This document shows positions 1 to 11,916 of a DNA stretch of 64,000 nucleotides, one piece after another (within the stretch, counting starts at the first letter, position 1; each line of letters starts with the position of its first letter). A program made the position numbers and the translations under genes. The stretch lies in contig JAMSLZ010000003.1 of the NCBI GenBank assembly GCA_026027325.1, positions 1,240,001 through 1,304,000 of the forward strand, read 5' to 3'. Under the pieces are notes generated by a model, which was not told the origin of the DNA, ran no database searches, and worked only from the letters and a program-made list of their open reading frames with translations. The DNA comes from Actinomucor elegans. Its lineage: Eukaryota > Mucoromycota > Mucoromycetes > Mucorales > Mucoraceae.

Positions 1-440
1 ACTCCGCGACAAATGAAAGAGAATTCTTTATTAAGAACACACAATAAATCTAAAAAAACATCAGGGCTCTACCACGTTAGCTGAAGCTTGTTCGATCGCA
101 CATTAAACTGTAGCGTTATCAGTAGGTTTAGTGCTTTAGTTAGGCTCGCAATAGCAGACTAGGCAGACATTATTTATAGTTTAATTGTCCTGTGCTTCCT
201 AGATGTTTAAATGGAGTATTGACCATCATCTGGCTCTATAAGTTGTGTAACTTGCTTCGGACCCTTGATTCGGAGCTTGTCCGTCCGTGTACACAAAACG
301 TGCCTCAGTCTCTGACCATATAGATTCATATGATATAATTCAGACATTGGTAAATGCAATGTATTGATTATACTATAATAATAATAAAATACTCTAACAG
401 ATACAATGGCATATTATAAACACATAATATCCTAAGTAGT

Positions 441-660
441 ATTCAGTTACAACATTTGACTTCGAAATCGAGCATGAGATCTACCGATCCACAGATCATT
501 TCTATATCAAATACATGTAATTGAATGCTAATCTCTCAAACGTACTATATTAAAAAAGCATTAACCATGTCTTAGCTCTATAGACCCAACTGTTCATTAT
601 GAGCATGAGTTATCAATCAGGCGCGATATTTGACCGAAATTGGGCGAGAGATTGAGAGCT
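441..660 (+). repeat. ~176-bp repeat, two forward units
   Basis: Two diverged units share a core resembling ATGCGACATTAAACCGAG followed by a GAGATCTAC-like stretch. The ACATTTGAC at 452 and the ATATTTGAC at 625 lie 173 bp apart. A third core-like match (CACATTAAACTG near 100) lies about 352 bp, or two periods, upstream of the first. No coding potential is seen. The family assignment rests on eye alignment with other copies in this window. Confidence 0.6.
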
Positions 661-1960
661 GATGTAAATGAGTTGGAAATGGGATGATTTATGAAAAATG
701 AGAAAGACATTCCTTTGGCCACCCTATTTTCAAGGATATCTACTTACCATTATCCGTACTCCTTTATTCAGTTTTTCATCAATACAAGTTACTATATCCT
801 CACATTTGATTTTTTTTTATCTCTTGTATGAGTTTATTTATTCTTCAATCATAATATCAAAAAGTGATCCTATTTTCAAATATTGTTGCTCTTAGCATTC
901 TTTTTGTTTGAAGCTATAGATTTCATTTTAAAGATATTATATTCAAGTGCAGTAGATGATGATCACTGCAAAATATTTTTTTATTTGAAATTTTTTATGT
1001 GATATGAAATGCCCAACCTATGAGCATTGTATGTATAAAGACATTGTAACATACCTTCAACAAAGATATCTCTGAATTAAACAAAGTATCCAATTGTTAG
1101 TGCATTGTAAGATGCACGTCTTTATTCTACACAAAGTTTGCTAATAAAGGGTTTGTGTAGCAATGCATTTTGTCAAAAATGGGATTAAGTCGGATCAATA
1201 TTTTTTGTTGGGGACACTATACTCCGTTTTAAAGATCGTTTAAACATCAGATGCAAGGTATGGAAAAAAAAGGTATAATAAAATCAAAGTATTGTCAAAA
1301 TTGATATGAATAAAAAATAATTAAAGAGGTAATTGTAAAGAAAAATGCCTATTGATGACCTGTGGATCAAATCAAATTGCGGATCTAAGTCAAGTTGGAT
1401 AGGAAATCACGCTATTGATTGACTTGAGCACTTTTGAAGGATGAAATGGAATATTATCGAAAACGAAGTGCCAGACGCATTGGAGAGTACAATCAAAGAT
1501 TTGATATCAAATGAGAGTGAGGAACAATGGATGAAGTGGCCCGTTCATAATCGGGGAAGAGAGATGTAGAAGTTGATAGAACTCGAATAAAGTGATTTTA
1601 GTGGATAATAATAGTAAAGGGAAGTATTGTTGAATACAAGTCTAGTATATAATTTATCAAACATTCGAAGGTAAAGTGGTCTTGAATTTCTCTTTTTGAA
1701 ATATAAGATGAACAAAGAGAATAGAATATGTTTGCTGAGGGTAACTTTGTTAATATGTTGATCCTTGAATTTTTGAAATTGGGATATTAGATAATCTGAC
1801 TGCTCCACCCTGACAGTTATATATTAGAGCATGAATGGCCTTGCAATTAGATTCCCCAGAATCAAAACTCGGCGACGAGGGGTTGTGGGCAAGACTCCAG
1901 TTGACCAGCGGCAATCCAAGTACTTAGCCGCGGCCGAGCAACGTGAGACTTCCTTGAGCC

Positions 1961-1991
<31 letters not shown>

Positions 1992-2293
1992 AACGCAAAA
2001 CCTAAATTAATAAAACTGAGCTAGCATATCGAAAGATGTAAAGATCTTTTTATGTTTCCGCATATACAAGGACTTGGTTCTGTAAAAGACAATTTTTAGG
2101 ATATTGAGATATTCGATCTTAATTCTAGTATTTTATAATTGACTAAAATTTACAAAATATTGTATTGGGTGGTCTCAACGAGGGTGGACTTACTTTATTA
2201 ATAAACTATGTTTCCAAGATGCGAGTTATACCTTCAAGTAAAATGTTGAAACCATGGTGGAGTTAGAATTAGGGCTTTTCAGGAATTGTCAGT

Positions 2294-2505
2294 AGATCTC
2301 TAAGTAGATCTCGGTCAAGCCTGATAGTTAATTACTAAGTAATATTCAGAATGAACTTCTGTGTTTATTGAACTGTTCATTTTAACTGTAATTCTAAAGA
2401 TTATATGTACTTTATATCAGGATACTTACTCAACTCAAGATTTCTTAATGGTTTCAGTCAAATGTCGCATCTGATTAATAGCTAAATTCAGAACAAGCTG
2501 ATATA
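2294..2505 (-). repeat. ~176-bp repeat, two reverse units
   Basis: On the + strand the units read as the complement of the core: GTAGATCTC and GATCTCGGTCAA near 2294-2320, then TGTCGCATCTGATTAATAG near 2463. Each is followed by the second conserved block, ATTCAGAATGAACT or ATTCAGAACAAGCT. The spacing is about 146 bp, shorter than the commonest period. Confidence 0.55.
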
Positions 2506-2886
2506 TCTACCAAGACCACTGTATAACTGTACTTCGATGTACCCGCTATCTATAGTAAGCTTTATGTATTTTTGTGTCACGCTTATGTATCATCTTTTCG
2601 TCTTTTCGTCTTTTAGCTTGAATATTACTCAGTAAGTTTTCCATAAGGCGAGAGTGAAATACATGAAGCAGTTACTTATACATTCATCTCGAATTTTATG
2701 ATATATGAAAGGCTTACATGAACTGTTCAAAGATAATAGTGTATCAATCGAATCATAAGGTCATGGAAATGCCGATACTATTGGCCAACAGTCACGCTTG
2801 CACACACAATCAAACCGTGTTTGAGTAATCCAATTTAATCTGTTTTCAGGTTTCAACGTCTTTTTTCTTTTACATAAAACTACACC

Positions 2887-3215
2887 ATGTCTTCTGAACA
2901 GCAAGCAAGAGACTTGATAAACCAAGCACAAAAGAAACTTAACTCTTGGTCCTTTTTTGGACCTTCCAACAAATATGAAGATGCAGCAGAATTTTACGAA
3001 AAAGCAGGAAATATGTTCAAGCTGGCTCAACAATGTAAAAAAGAAAAAAATGACAATCAAACCATGATGCACTTGCCTAACCTACATTATAGGGTCTAAT
3101 GCTGGTGATGCTTTTATTGAGGCAGCCAAACTATTCCAACGTGGTAATAGTGCCAAGTTTGAAGGCTCAAGAGCATATGATAATGCAGCAAAGAGTTATA
3201 AGCGGGTCGACCCAG

Positions 3216-3247
<32 letters not shown>

Positions 3248-3997
3248 GTACGAGCAAGGATTGTATCGTAATGGATAATTGAATTTGGATTGGTTTAGCT
3301 GCTGTTTCGGCTTTGAGGGAGGCGGTTGTACTTGATCAAGAGGGTGGCAATTTTCGGTCTGCTGCTAGACACTATCAAGACATTGCCGAGTTATGCGAGT
3401 CGAATGACCTTGATCGACCTCAGGATGCTTATGATGCGTATATAAAAGCAGCCGAGCTTTATAACGCTGACGATTCCCCTGCGTAAGTACTGTTACAGAA
3501 TATATAACTTTGCTGATAATGTTCATTGATAGACTTGCCAACAAGTGCTTACTCAAGGTTGCTCAAATTGCAGCAGATTTGGAGAAATACGATGTGGCTA
3601 TTGAGAAATACGAACAAGTAGCTTCGGCAGCTATTGATGATCCTTTGCTTAAATGGTCGTTGAAAGAATATTGCTTCAAAGCAGGATTATGTCATTTATG
3701 TACTGGGGTAATGATTTTTATTCGGAGGTTTCGAGTAATATGTTGACGCGTCTGTTTATGTAGGATATGGTTAAAACGACTCAGGCACTTTCAAATTACT
3801 GTAATATGGATATGTCATTTGAATCTACGAGGGAATATGCGCTATTAAAGGGTATCATTGATTGTATTGATCAAGGTGATGTTGATCATTTCACTCAAAT
3901 CGTTTATGACTACGACAAATTGACAAGACTGGATGCTTGGAAAACGGCAGTGTTATTAAAGATTAAGAAAGCAATGGATTCTGATGAATTGCGCTAA
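2887..3997 (+). CDS. SEC17: alpha-SNAP (Sec17), SNARE disassembly cofactor
   Basis: Five exons: 2887-3034, 3093-3218, 3299-3482, 3533-3707 and 3764-3997, giving 288 residues, close to the ~290 usual for the family. Splicing of intron 1 creates QQWSNAGDAF, restoring the conserved Trp of the TPR-like helical repeats. Later blocks such as [12 protein letters not shown] and the acidic/hydrophobic C-terminal helix ([14 protein letters not shown]) are typical of alpha-SNAP. The family bridges assembled SNARE complexes and the ATPase NSF/Sec18 on membranes, so that SNAREs are recycled after vesicle fusion. Intron 2 carries 23 consecutive A residues. The next gene starts 123 bp downstream on the same strand. 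All exon junctions keep frame, so the model is secure. Confidence 0.95.
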
Positions 3998-4120
3998 GTT
4001 ACCTTATGTGGAACCAAGTAACAATATATATATATATATAGTGTCATGTTATTCTTTTTGTTGCTCTTTTTCTTCCTTCTTTTATACTTTAATATATACT
4101 GTTATCAAAAATCTCTCATA

Positions 4121-6711
4121 ATGTACTCGCCAAAGCTCAATCATGATTATAATTCCAGTAAGCTTATATCAGTTTATAAGGCAAATCTAACGTCGTTTAC
4201 GGTATAACTAAAAGTAGTTAAACCATCATCAGTTACACAGCCAAAGGAAGGATTCGTTGATTATGCTCACTTTGATCAATCTAGACCGCAGCGACCAATA
4301 AATCCTACTTTCTTCTTGAAAAAGGCAACAATAGACTATTTGCGTGTGATAAAGGCGATTAATCCTGCTTTCAGAACCGAAGAGATATTTATACCTAAAA
4401 GAACACTCACAAATCCGAGGGAGCCTTCAAAGAATAGCGGCTATGACAATATCAATGACGATTATATCCTAAGAGTCAATGATACCTTGGGAGACTTGGA
4501 AAAGTAAATGAGATAAAACTGACATGATCAACTATTGATTACTGATGCCTGTAATTGAAGGTATCAAATATTGGATTTGATGGGTCAAGGCAGTTTTGGT
4601 CAAGTGGTAAAATGTAGAACTGTAAAGACGGGCGAACTTGTAGCTATCAAAGTCATTAAAAGGCAGTTTATGTATCTTAAGCAAGGTCAAAAGGAAATTG
4701 ATATATTACATAAGGTAGACGCAACCATAGCCTTTATGATTCGAATGCTAATTAATACAAAAAGTTTAAAGGTCGACCAGAGAAAAATAGATTCTTGCAG
4801 TTACATGATTCTTTCACATTCAGAGGACATACGTGTGCAGTATTCGAACTGTTATCCATCAGTTTGCACAGACTGTTCAGTCAGCAACCAGGAAGGCCAA
4901 ATATGGCTATTATAGATATACAAAAGATATCCGTCAATATATTGGAAACACTGGCACTACTAAAAGATATGAAAATCATCCATACAGACTTGAAGCCCGA
5001 TAATATACTATTAAAAAGGTATTTACTAGAATACGTTAAGAGACCATATTGACGTTATATAGTACCGATACCGTCGACGATGTTAAATTAATCGATTATG
5101 GGTCAGCTTTCTTGGAATCAGACAAGCCCAATTACTGTATTCAAACTGCTTTTTATCGATCACCAGAAGTCATCCTAAGAATGAAATTTGGTTGCGCCAT
5201 CGATATGTGGTCTTTTGGATGCTTTGTGACAGAATTATTTATCGGGAAACCTCTTTTTCCAAGTGGAAATGAAGCAACGCTGCTACATATGATGGTGGCT
5301 ACATTAAAGTAAGTTATGTAGTTTGATTGACAAGCTTATAACTTTTGTATCCTAGATGCTTACCACCAGATCATATGCTACGCACAGCACCGAGATCTTC
5401 TAAGTTTTTCCACATTGCCAAGTCTCCAAATGACCAAACCAAGTTACGGGATATTGTTAGTAATCCTCATGATATGCCCATAAGCAATAAATCCATAGAT
5501 GAAATGATCAAGGAAGTGTTGCCCGATAACAGCGAAGATTCATCAGATAACCAAGGTATATATGTATATATTATTTCAGAGACATTAATCTTACTAACCG
5601 ATATATGGCAGATCTAGAGAATTTATGTGATTTTATTAAAAAAATATTAGTCTTTGATCCACTTGTTCGTTATACACCGCAAGAAGCATTAAAACACAAG
5701 TTTATCACTTCAATTGCAGGCAAAACTTCGAGACACTCAACCCAAATGCAATCTACGCAGCGACCTCTTCAACCCAAGGCCTCAAAAAGCACCAGCAATT
5801 TAACTACTTCGATGATATATGCCTCGCTCGCCAAAGCAAGTAATTCAGCTTCGTCTCTTACCACACCCCATACTACTGAAAATAGCTTAGAGATTGACAC
5901 ATCCATCAATCACCAATCTCAAAAAATCCAAAAATCTGATAGCATTAGCCATCTTTCAAATAATATTACTCCAGTAAGCCCAGTAATAAACAACAAGCAT
6001 GCAATGATAAAACCAAGTCCCTCTTCTACAGTAACATCACCTACGAATAAACCATTGAAGTCGATCCTCAAAAAACAACCTAGCCAAAGCCACGTCAACC
6101 CGATCATCATCAATAGCGGCAATACGAAACAAAGCATTCTAACTTCCGAAAATACTCTTGATAGTAGGGTGGCCTCTTTATTCCAGCCATGCCCAGCATA
6201 TATTACATTATCCAGTGCCAATCATCCATCTGCTAGCACGGCTGTCTCGCCTAATAATCCTGCTACAGGATCTATTCCTTTAGAGAATGGTATTCGAGTC
6301 AGCCTCAACGATCTGCTAGCAGCACAAAATTATCCCCAGCAACAGCAATTTCTATACAATAACACACTTAGTCCTAACAATTACCAGCCGTTCCTATCTC
6401 CATCTCTCTCAGCTTCTACTTTCCAAAGCCCACTAAACGTGATGAATATGCAAACAACAATGAGCCAGCATCCAAGTGCTATACATTATCCTACCAATTT
6501 CCAGCAACCATTGTATCAGACTACCACGGTTCCTAATACCACTTCTATAAATAATACTTCTTTGATCTATCAGCATCAGCACCAACCAAACCAAATATTG
6601 TATCAACCTTCGACGTATCCGTATCAGGCGCAACTGCAACTGCAGCAACGACAACAAAAATCCCCTCTACTGTTATATCCAGGTGTAAATAGTTACAGCG
6701 GTGTATTATAA
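4121..6711 (+). CDS. DYRK/HIPK-class protein kinase, Yak1-like
   Basis: Seven exons: 4121-4157, 4218-4503, 4561-4714, 4783-5018, 5063-5308, 5356-5555 and 5612-6711, giving 752 residues. The short first exon is supported by frame closure through introns 1 and 2. The acceptor of intron 3 (4782) is chosen to keep the frame into LQLHDSFTFRGH and is the least certain junction. Visible motifs are the Gly-rich loop GQGSFGQVV, VAIKVIK with the ATP Lys, catalytic HTDLKPDN, IDYGSA in place of DFG, and AFYRSPEVIL with AIDMWSFGC. These place it in the CMGC group near DYRK/Yak1/HIPK, kinases of growth and stress control. The second Tyr of the activation-loop YxY is Cys here. The last ~330 residues are Ser/Thr/Asn/Gln-rich and probably disordered. 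It could be a paralogue rather than the Yak1 orthologue. Confidence 0.85.
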
Positions 6712-8514
6712 AGTAGCTTGCATGCCGATTAATATATTGTATTCTATCGCACTATATAATAGTCAATAACTGTTTAATGTACATGTATGTGTCCGTCTGT
6801 TTAACGAATGTGAACGATTTATTTATGCCTCATTCTATATAATTGTGGATATACTGTTCCTCATTGAATATATGATGTATTATGTGCGATAATTTTTTTT
6901 TTTTTTTTTTTGATTGAGCTTACTAGAAGACCGATGTTTTGATCGATTTATAATAAGGAGTAAAGAGAAACAAATAAGCCATATGATAAAACTATTTATA
7001 ATAAGATAAAACAAAAGCTTTATTACAGGTTGAATAACTTCTGGAAGCAGAGTATTTGGTGTGGCAAGGCTCTTGTAGTATTATGTTTGATGTCTTTTTA
7101 AATGGTTACTGTTGCTTCTGAATTGCATAGTGATTAGATAGAAATTAAGTATTTAGATGTATCAGTGGCGTTAAAACTCAAATTAACGGTCCAAGTAGCA
7201 AAGTTTAGTATTTGAACACAATAGCCAATTATAAAACAACCTGCTCTTATGGGATTCCATGCACATACACTTGTTATTTTGGATAGTGATATTATTTAGT
7301 ATGGAGTTGTCATTAGCTTTATTCTTGTGGTGGGCTGTTTGTATCTGCAGATCTAACAATATCGATGTATTTCAGAGCACAGACTATGTCCGTGTACTAT
7401 ATACAAAAAGAAAAGCTCAATTTGGAATTAACGTTGCCAAGGCCTTGATTGTCAAGTATATCTGGTTGATATAATGGGCTGTTCTTGAGATCTGGAACAC
7501 AGACTGATCAAAAAAAATTGCATATTAATGGCGTTCCAATTGAGTACTACAGATTTAATGTAATCTCAGACATTCATCTTATGGTGTGCATTAGAAATAA
7601 ACTAATTAGCTGAAATTAGTACATTATCGACCGAGGTCTATTGCAATACATTTTTATTATTTTCTCTCTTTTTCCTTGATGATAATTTTCTGGAATTAAG
7701 GAGCACTCGAAATAATAAGAATTAAAGCATGTAAAAACGGCTCTCACCTTGACTTTCTGTCCTGGCTATTAATTAGATGGATATTCATCACTTTTCAGGG
7801 CTGTTTTTGTTATTGCGTTTGAACCTAAACAGAGATTGTTGTGTTTCAGAGCGTAGCAGGTGAAACTCTGAAGCACGCAGTGGACCGTTTACTTTTTTAG
7901 AATCAAATGGCTCCTTACCTTCTGGTAGTTGATTCTGTTAATTGAAACCGCGATGGTTTTGAGAACTGAAAGGAAACTTATTTATTGTATTAATGAAATA
8001 AAACATTGTAAAACACTTTATTTAATATCATAATGAATGAGTATGATTATAAAGTAATGGCATAAAAATGAGTTGGTTCTACATCCATCATCCACCCTTA
8101 AAAAGTCGGATAAAACCATCAGTGCAAGAACAGCAGAGAGCAGCCTAAATTAATGAAAGAAAAAAAGGTACCCGATTGGCAGCTGGCTGATGAGGGCATG
8201 AATTAGTAAAAAAAAAAAAAAAAAGACAGTTCTTTATTTTTCGACTAATATGCTTTAACATTGCATGTGATAATTAGTACATGTTTAGAATGAAATGTTA
8301 CAACATTCAGAGCCTTTCTATAGATGTATTACAATGAATGTACTAGAAATGACTGATCCGAAACAAATTAAATATACATCTAAATGGTATGAATCATAGA
8401 CAACCACCCTACATGCAATAAAAATGGCTATTATATGCTATAAATAAGTACGTGTGAATATTTAGTTGTTTCTCCAAGACTTTACAGATGAAGCATCACA
8501 CCCTACGTATGCAC

Positions 8515-8585
8515 GATTAACCAGATGCGAGATTTGACCGAAATCAGCCGAGATCTACCGCGATTTACCAGGTCAAACAATATAC
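8515..8585 (+). repeat. ~176-bp repeat, single forward unit
   Basis: One of the better-preserved cores: CCAGATGCGAGATTTGACC, then GAAATCAGCC, then GAGATCTACCG. It lies alone in an AT-rich intergenic stretch; no second unit is recognisable one period away. Confidence 0.6.
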
Positions 8586-9149
8586 CATCCCAATTCTCTA
8601 GGCTACGTTTTTTGCGAATAGAATTAGAGAAACCAGTGTACAATAGACAACGAGCGCAATTTCATAATTTATATTGATAATAGAACTTGTATACTCCCAG
8701 CCCGTAGTTTGAGTGATAAATTTTTCATTACAATATAGAAAAATTAGATTGTTCAGTATTCTGGTTGACTTTCAAGCCTCTATAGTTGTCTATAGTGCAC
8801 TGAAGGAACATTTGATTTATATGATTTTTCTAAGGGTGCCATGGCTTATTTATTCCTCTATCAATGAAACTCGTGTTGTATTATTTTTGAGGTTGGATTA
8901 ACTCGAGGCTGATTCAAGATCCTAAAAGATATATGTTGCATTTTCACGCTTCTCTTTTGCTTGATATAAAACGATATAAAATACTCTAAATTATAAGCTT
9001 GATTGTTCAAGTTACGGATTTTTCATATATATTTATCCGATGGAGGTTGCATATTGATGTAAAACAAGAAAACCATTTCCAAATGATATAAATTATGCTA
9101 TGAATGTGTGCCCTTGCAATTTTTTCTGAAATTGCACTATAATCAGCAT

Positions 9150-9320
9150 CTCTGCATTTCTCACCTGATTTCAGTTTAATGTCGCATCTGTTGACTGACC
9201 TGTGTTTTTCATGAAATATTGTATCTATCATTTATATTTCATACTATGGTTTTGATATCTAGATTCATAAATCTTCCCCGATTTCGGTTTAATGCCACAT
9301 CCATCAAGTAATACATGCTA
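9150..9320 (-). repeat. ~176-bp repeat, two reverse units
   Basis: TTTCAGTTTAATGTCGCATC (near 9170) and TTTCGGTTTAATGCCACATC (near 9283) are clear reverse copies of the core, 113 bp apart. This is shorter than the usual period, so an internal deletion is likely. Confidence 0.6.
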
Positions 9321-10048
9321 TTTTATCTGCAAAACTTTCCACTAGAAAATAACTATGGCAATTCAACTTCTTTTGTTTTCTTCTATCGACAAATGCCCTT
9401 CCTCAAACTTTTATGTCCAGCTGAAATTATGAATAAAATGCACCCTTTTGCCTAGTCCCTATTGAAACTGTTTCGTTTTAGTGCGCATGAGAGTCATCCT
9501 CTATGATCGTTTTGCTAGCAAAGACTACATCTCGAAAAAAAGCGAAGGAGGCTTTTAATGCAGCAGAGACGTTTGAGTTAGATTAGGGTTTACAGGATGC
9601 AGTAGCCCTTTCTGAACGCGAACCACCAGTGTATATGTAATATCTGACCTAGATGTGTCTAGATATAATGCTGAACGGACAGACAAAGAACCTGTTCTGA
9701 TCAGGCAAGTTTTTTTTTTTTTTTTTTTTTTTTTACAGTAGAAATAGCGAATTTCGTGTCCTTTCAAAATAATGAACAAATTAACGTGTGCTCTAGTATA
9801 AAAAAATGAAACAAAATAGAAGGATATTATAGTCTTCATGCACGTCTTTATTGACTGGCAAGCACTAGACCCTGAACAGGATTTTATTCCTAGTAGCAGT
9901 TAAAAAAGCATCTCGAAACCAATCAATGCAACTACAATCACGTTTAGGTTTCCAATTAACCTTTTTAGTATAGACTCTGAACTTCAAATTCTCGATAATA
10001 ACAAATCTCGGTAGAAACTTTTTTTTTCTTTCCTAAACATATTTGAAT

Positions 10049-11916
10049 ATGGACATTAGCAAAGAAGACAAGAAGAAGAAGGCTCATAGAAAGAGGGACA
10101 GATTCTGGAAACTAATTCTCCCTCATTACAAATCAACTGCTGAGATCAGCTCTGCAAAATACAAGAGTAACGCACGAGACGACACTATCAAGAGAAGCGC
10201 CGAGCAAGTCAATCAAATAACAGCCCTATCAAACTATGCACAACGCAATTTCTCGGTTATGCTTAGTTCAGAAGTGTTTGAGAGCATTCTGGAAAGCAAT
10301 GAATGGGATGCCAAAAGAGCCATGGCAGACTTGAATGATTATGAGGAAGCTTCCCATGGTATTTTAGCTGAACCTCCAACCGCGGATAAAGTATTGCTCG
10401 GGTCTGAGAATGATGGAGGCACTTCTTGTTACATCGATGCCTTATTATTCGCCATGTTTATATCGAATACATCGTTTGATCCACTTTTGACATATGATAT
10501 CCCATCCACCGAAGAAGAAGAAGATAAAATCAAACTACAGACATTAATGCGGTTGTTTGTCAATAAGCTTAGGAAAGGCCATTTTGTAAATGCGGACTAC
10601 GTTCATTGGTTCCGTAAAGTGCTACAGGACGCAAAATGGAACGGTCAAGATGATCAAGGGCGCTGGACACAAGAAGACTCTAGTGAACTGTTCATGTTTA
10701 TCACTGAAACATTCGATCTACCTTATTTGCCTGTAAAGTATTATACAAGATACGAGCGTATGCATGTTATTTAACAAAATGGTAGTTCCAAATACGATTA
10801 TTTCATGGAGCTAATACGGATTCGGATGATGATCGAGTAATGACTGATAGAACCTTGACACTTTCGATACCTCATGATGATTCAAGCCAAGAACTAAAAT
10901 TGCAAGACATTCTAGTCGATTATTTCTATAATAGTATTATCACCGGTGTAAGGAGACAAGTAGATAATCAAGAGCGACATCTGATGATAGATCAAGATAT
11001 CTCTGAAAATGTAGCAGCATCCCCCACATTTATTACACCCATAGATGATCGAATGAATGAGAAAGATACCCTTAAACAATTGCTGAAAAGGGCTCGAAGT
11101 AATAGCATGAAAGGACTTCCAGAGTATAATGAAGAAGAAGTTGCTGTTACTGCCTGGCAGGTACTGGAACTATTACCCTTCTACAGCGCCATGAATGAAC
11201 AAGGTGAAGCAATTCAAACGCAAATGGATTCTTCTTTTCCTGATACACACATGATCCTGCCTATTGTGCTAAAGAGGTACCGATATGATCATATGGGCGG
11301 TTCCACCAAGATCAAGAGACGCGTTGAAATACCTGTGACGATTGATTTTAACAAGTTTGTGAATCAGAATGTAGATGACCCATTATGCCCTACCTGCGGA
11401 CATTTGATTGATTGGACACTGCATTTCAAGAGTGCCGTATGTCATAAAGGCGATTCTCCTTTTAGTGGACATTATATTAGCTATGCTCGTGTTAAAAAAC
11501 AAGAGAAAGACCTCGATAAAACGGCTGGAGACCATTACTGGTTGAAATTGGATGATATGAATAGCAGTAATCGAGTTTCACAGATTTATGACAACAGCAG
11601 TAGCGTTTACACAGATTTGGCTGAAAATGCTTACATTATATTTTATGAGTTGGACAAGACCTGTCACCACGGAGGAGGATCACTCACTTTGTCTTATTCA
11701 ACTGACAATGCTAGTGAGACAAATCAGCAGGAACAAGAGGAAGAGCTCGGGGATCCAAAACAAATAGAACATAAAGAAGATATCAAAGCGACTGTATCAA
11801 CCCATGAAACCTGCACAGAAGAACAATACCATGAATGTAAGAAGCCCTACAAAAACCAGCATCATCACCATGAACACCATCGATACCATTTAAAAGATTC
11901 TTGTCGATTAATGTAA
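10049..11916 (+). CDS. ubiquitin-specific protease, fungal type
   Basis: Two exons, 10049-10732 and 10786-11916, giving 604 residues. The first ATG is at 10049. Intron 1 (53 bp) joins DLPYLP to FQIRLFHG in phase 0. The Cys box is NDGGTSCYIDALLFAMF (catalytic Cys about residue 127). The His box is SGHYISYAR (about residue 455). Together they make a USP-type (C19) cysteine protease that removes ubiquitin from proteins. Residues ~70-100 (VFESILESNEWDAKRAMADL) resemble a UBA/CUE helical bundle and could bind ubiquitin. The N-terminus is strongly basic and the C-terminus has a His-rich run. A CPTC...CH pair before the His box may bind metal. Substrate is unknown. I do not recognise it as a particular yeast Ubp. 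Confidence 0.85.

Larger units (their letters stand above)
1..2886. other. intergenic, repeat-bearing
   Basis: I see no gene here. The stretch holds degenerate units of the window-wide ~176-bp repeat (near 101, 441-490 and 592-660 forward; 2294-2350 and 2425-2505 reverse). It also has a locally GC-richer segment (about 1846-1960) running straight into 26 A residues (1961-1986). Short open frames at 698-895 and 1545-1808 have no recognisable protein character. Confidence 0.6.
6712..10048. other. intergenic, 3.3 kb
   Basis: No complete gene is seen. The stretch includes the 3' flank of the kinase gene, a T tract at 6893-6911, repeat units at 8520-8585 (forward) and 9150-9320 (reverse), and 25 T residues at 9710-9734 about 310 bp before the next gene. 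At 7230-7620, frames such as AQFGINVAKALIVKYIW and INGVPIEYYRFNVI vaguely resemble the decayed family at 43.9-45.4 kb. This is too weak to annotate as a pseudogene. Confidence 0.5.

Noticed and set aside
698..895. 65-residue open frame on +
   Set aside because: Hydrophobic, low-complexity translation of AT-rich DNA, with no promoter-like context or recognisable motif.
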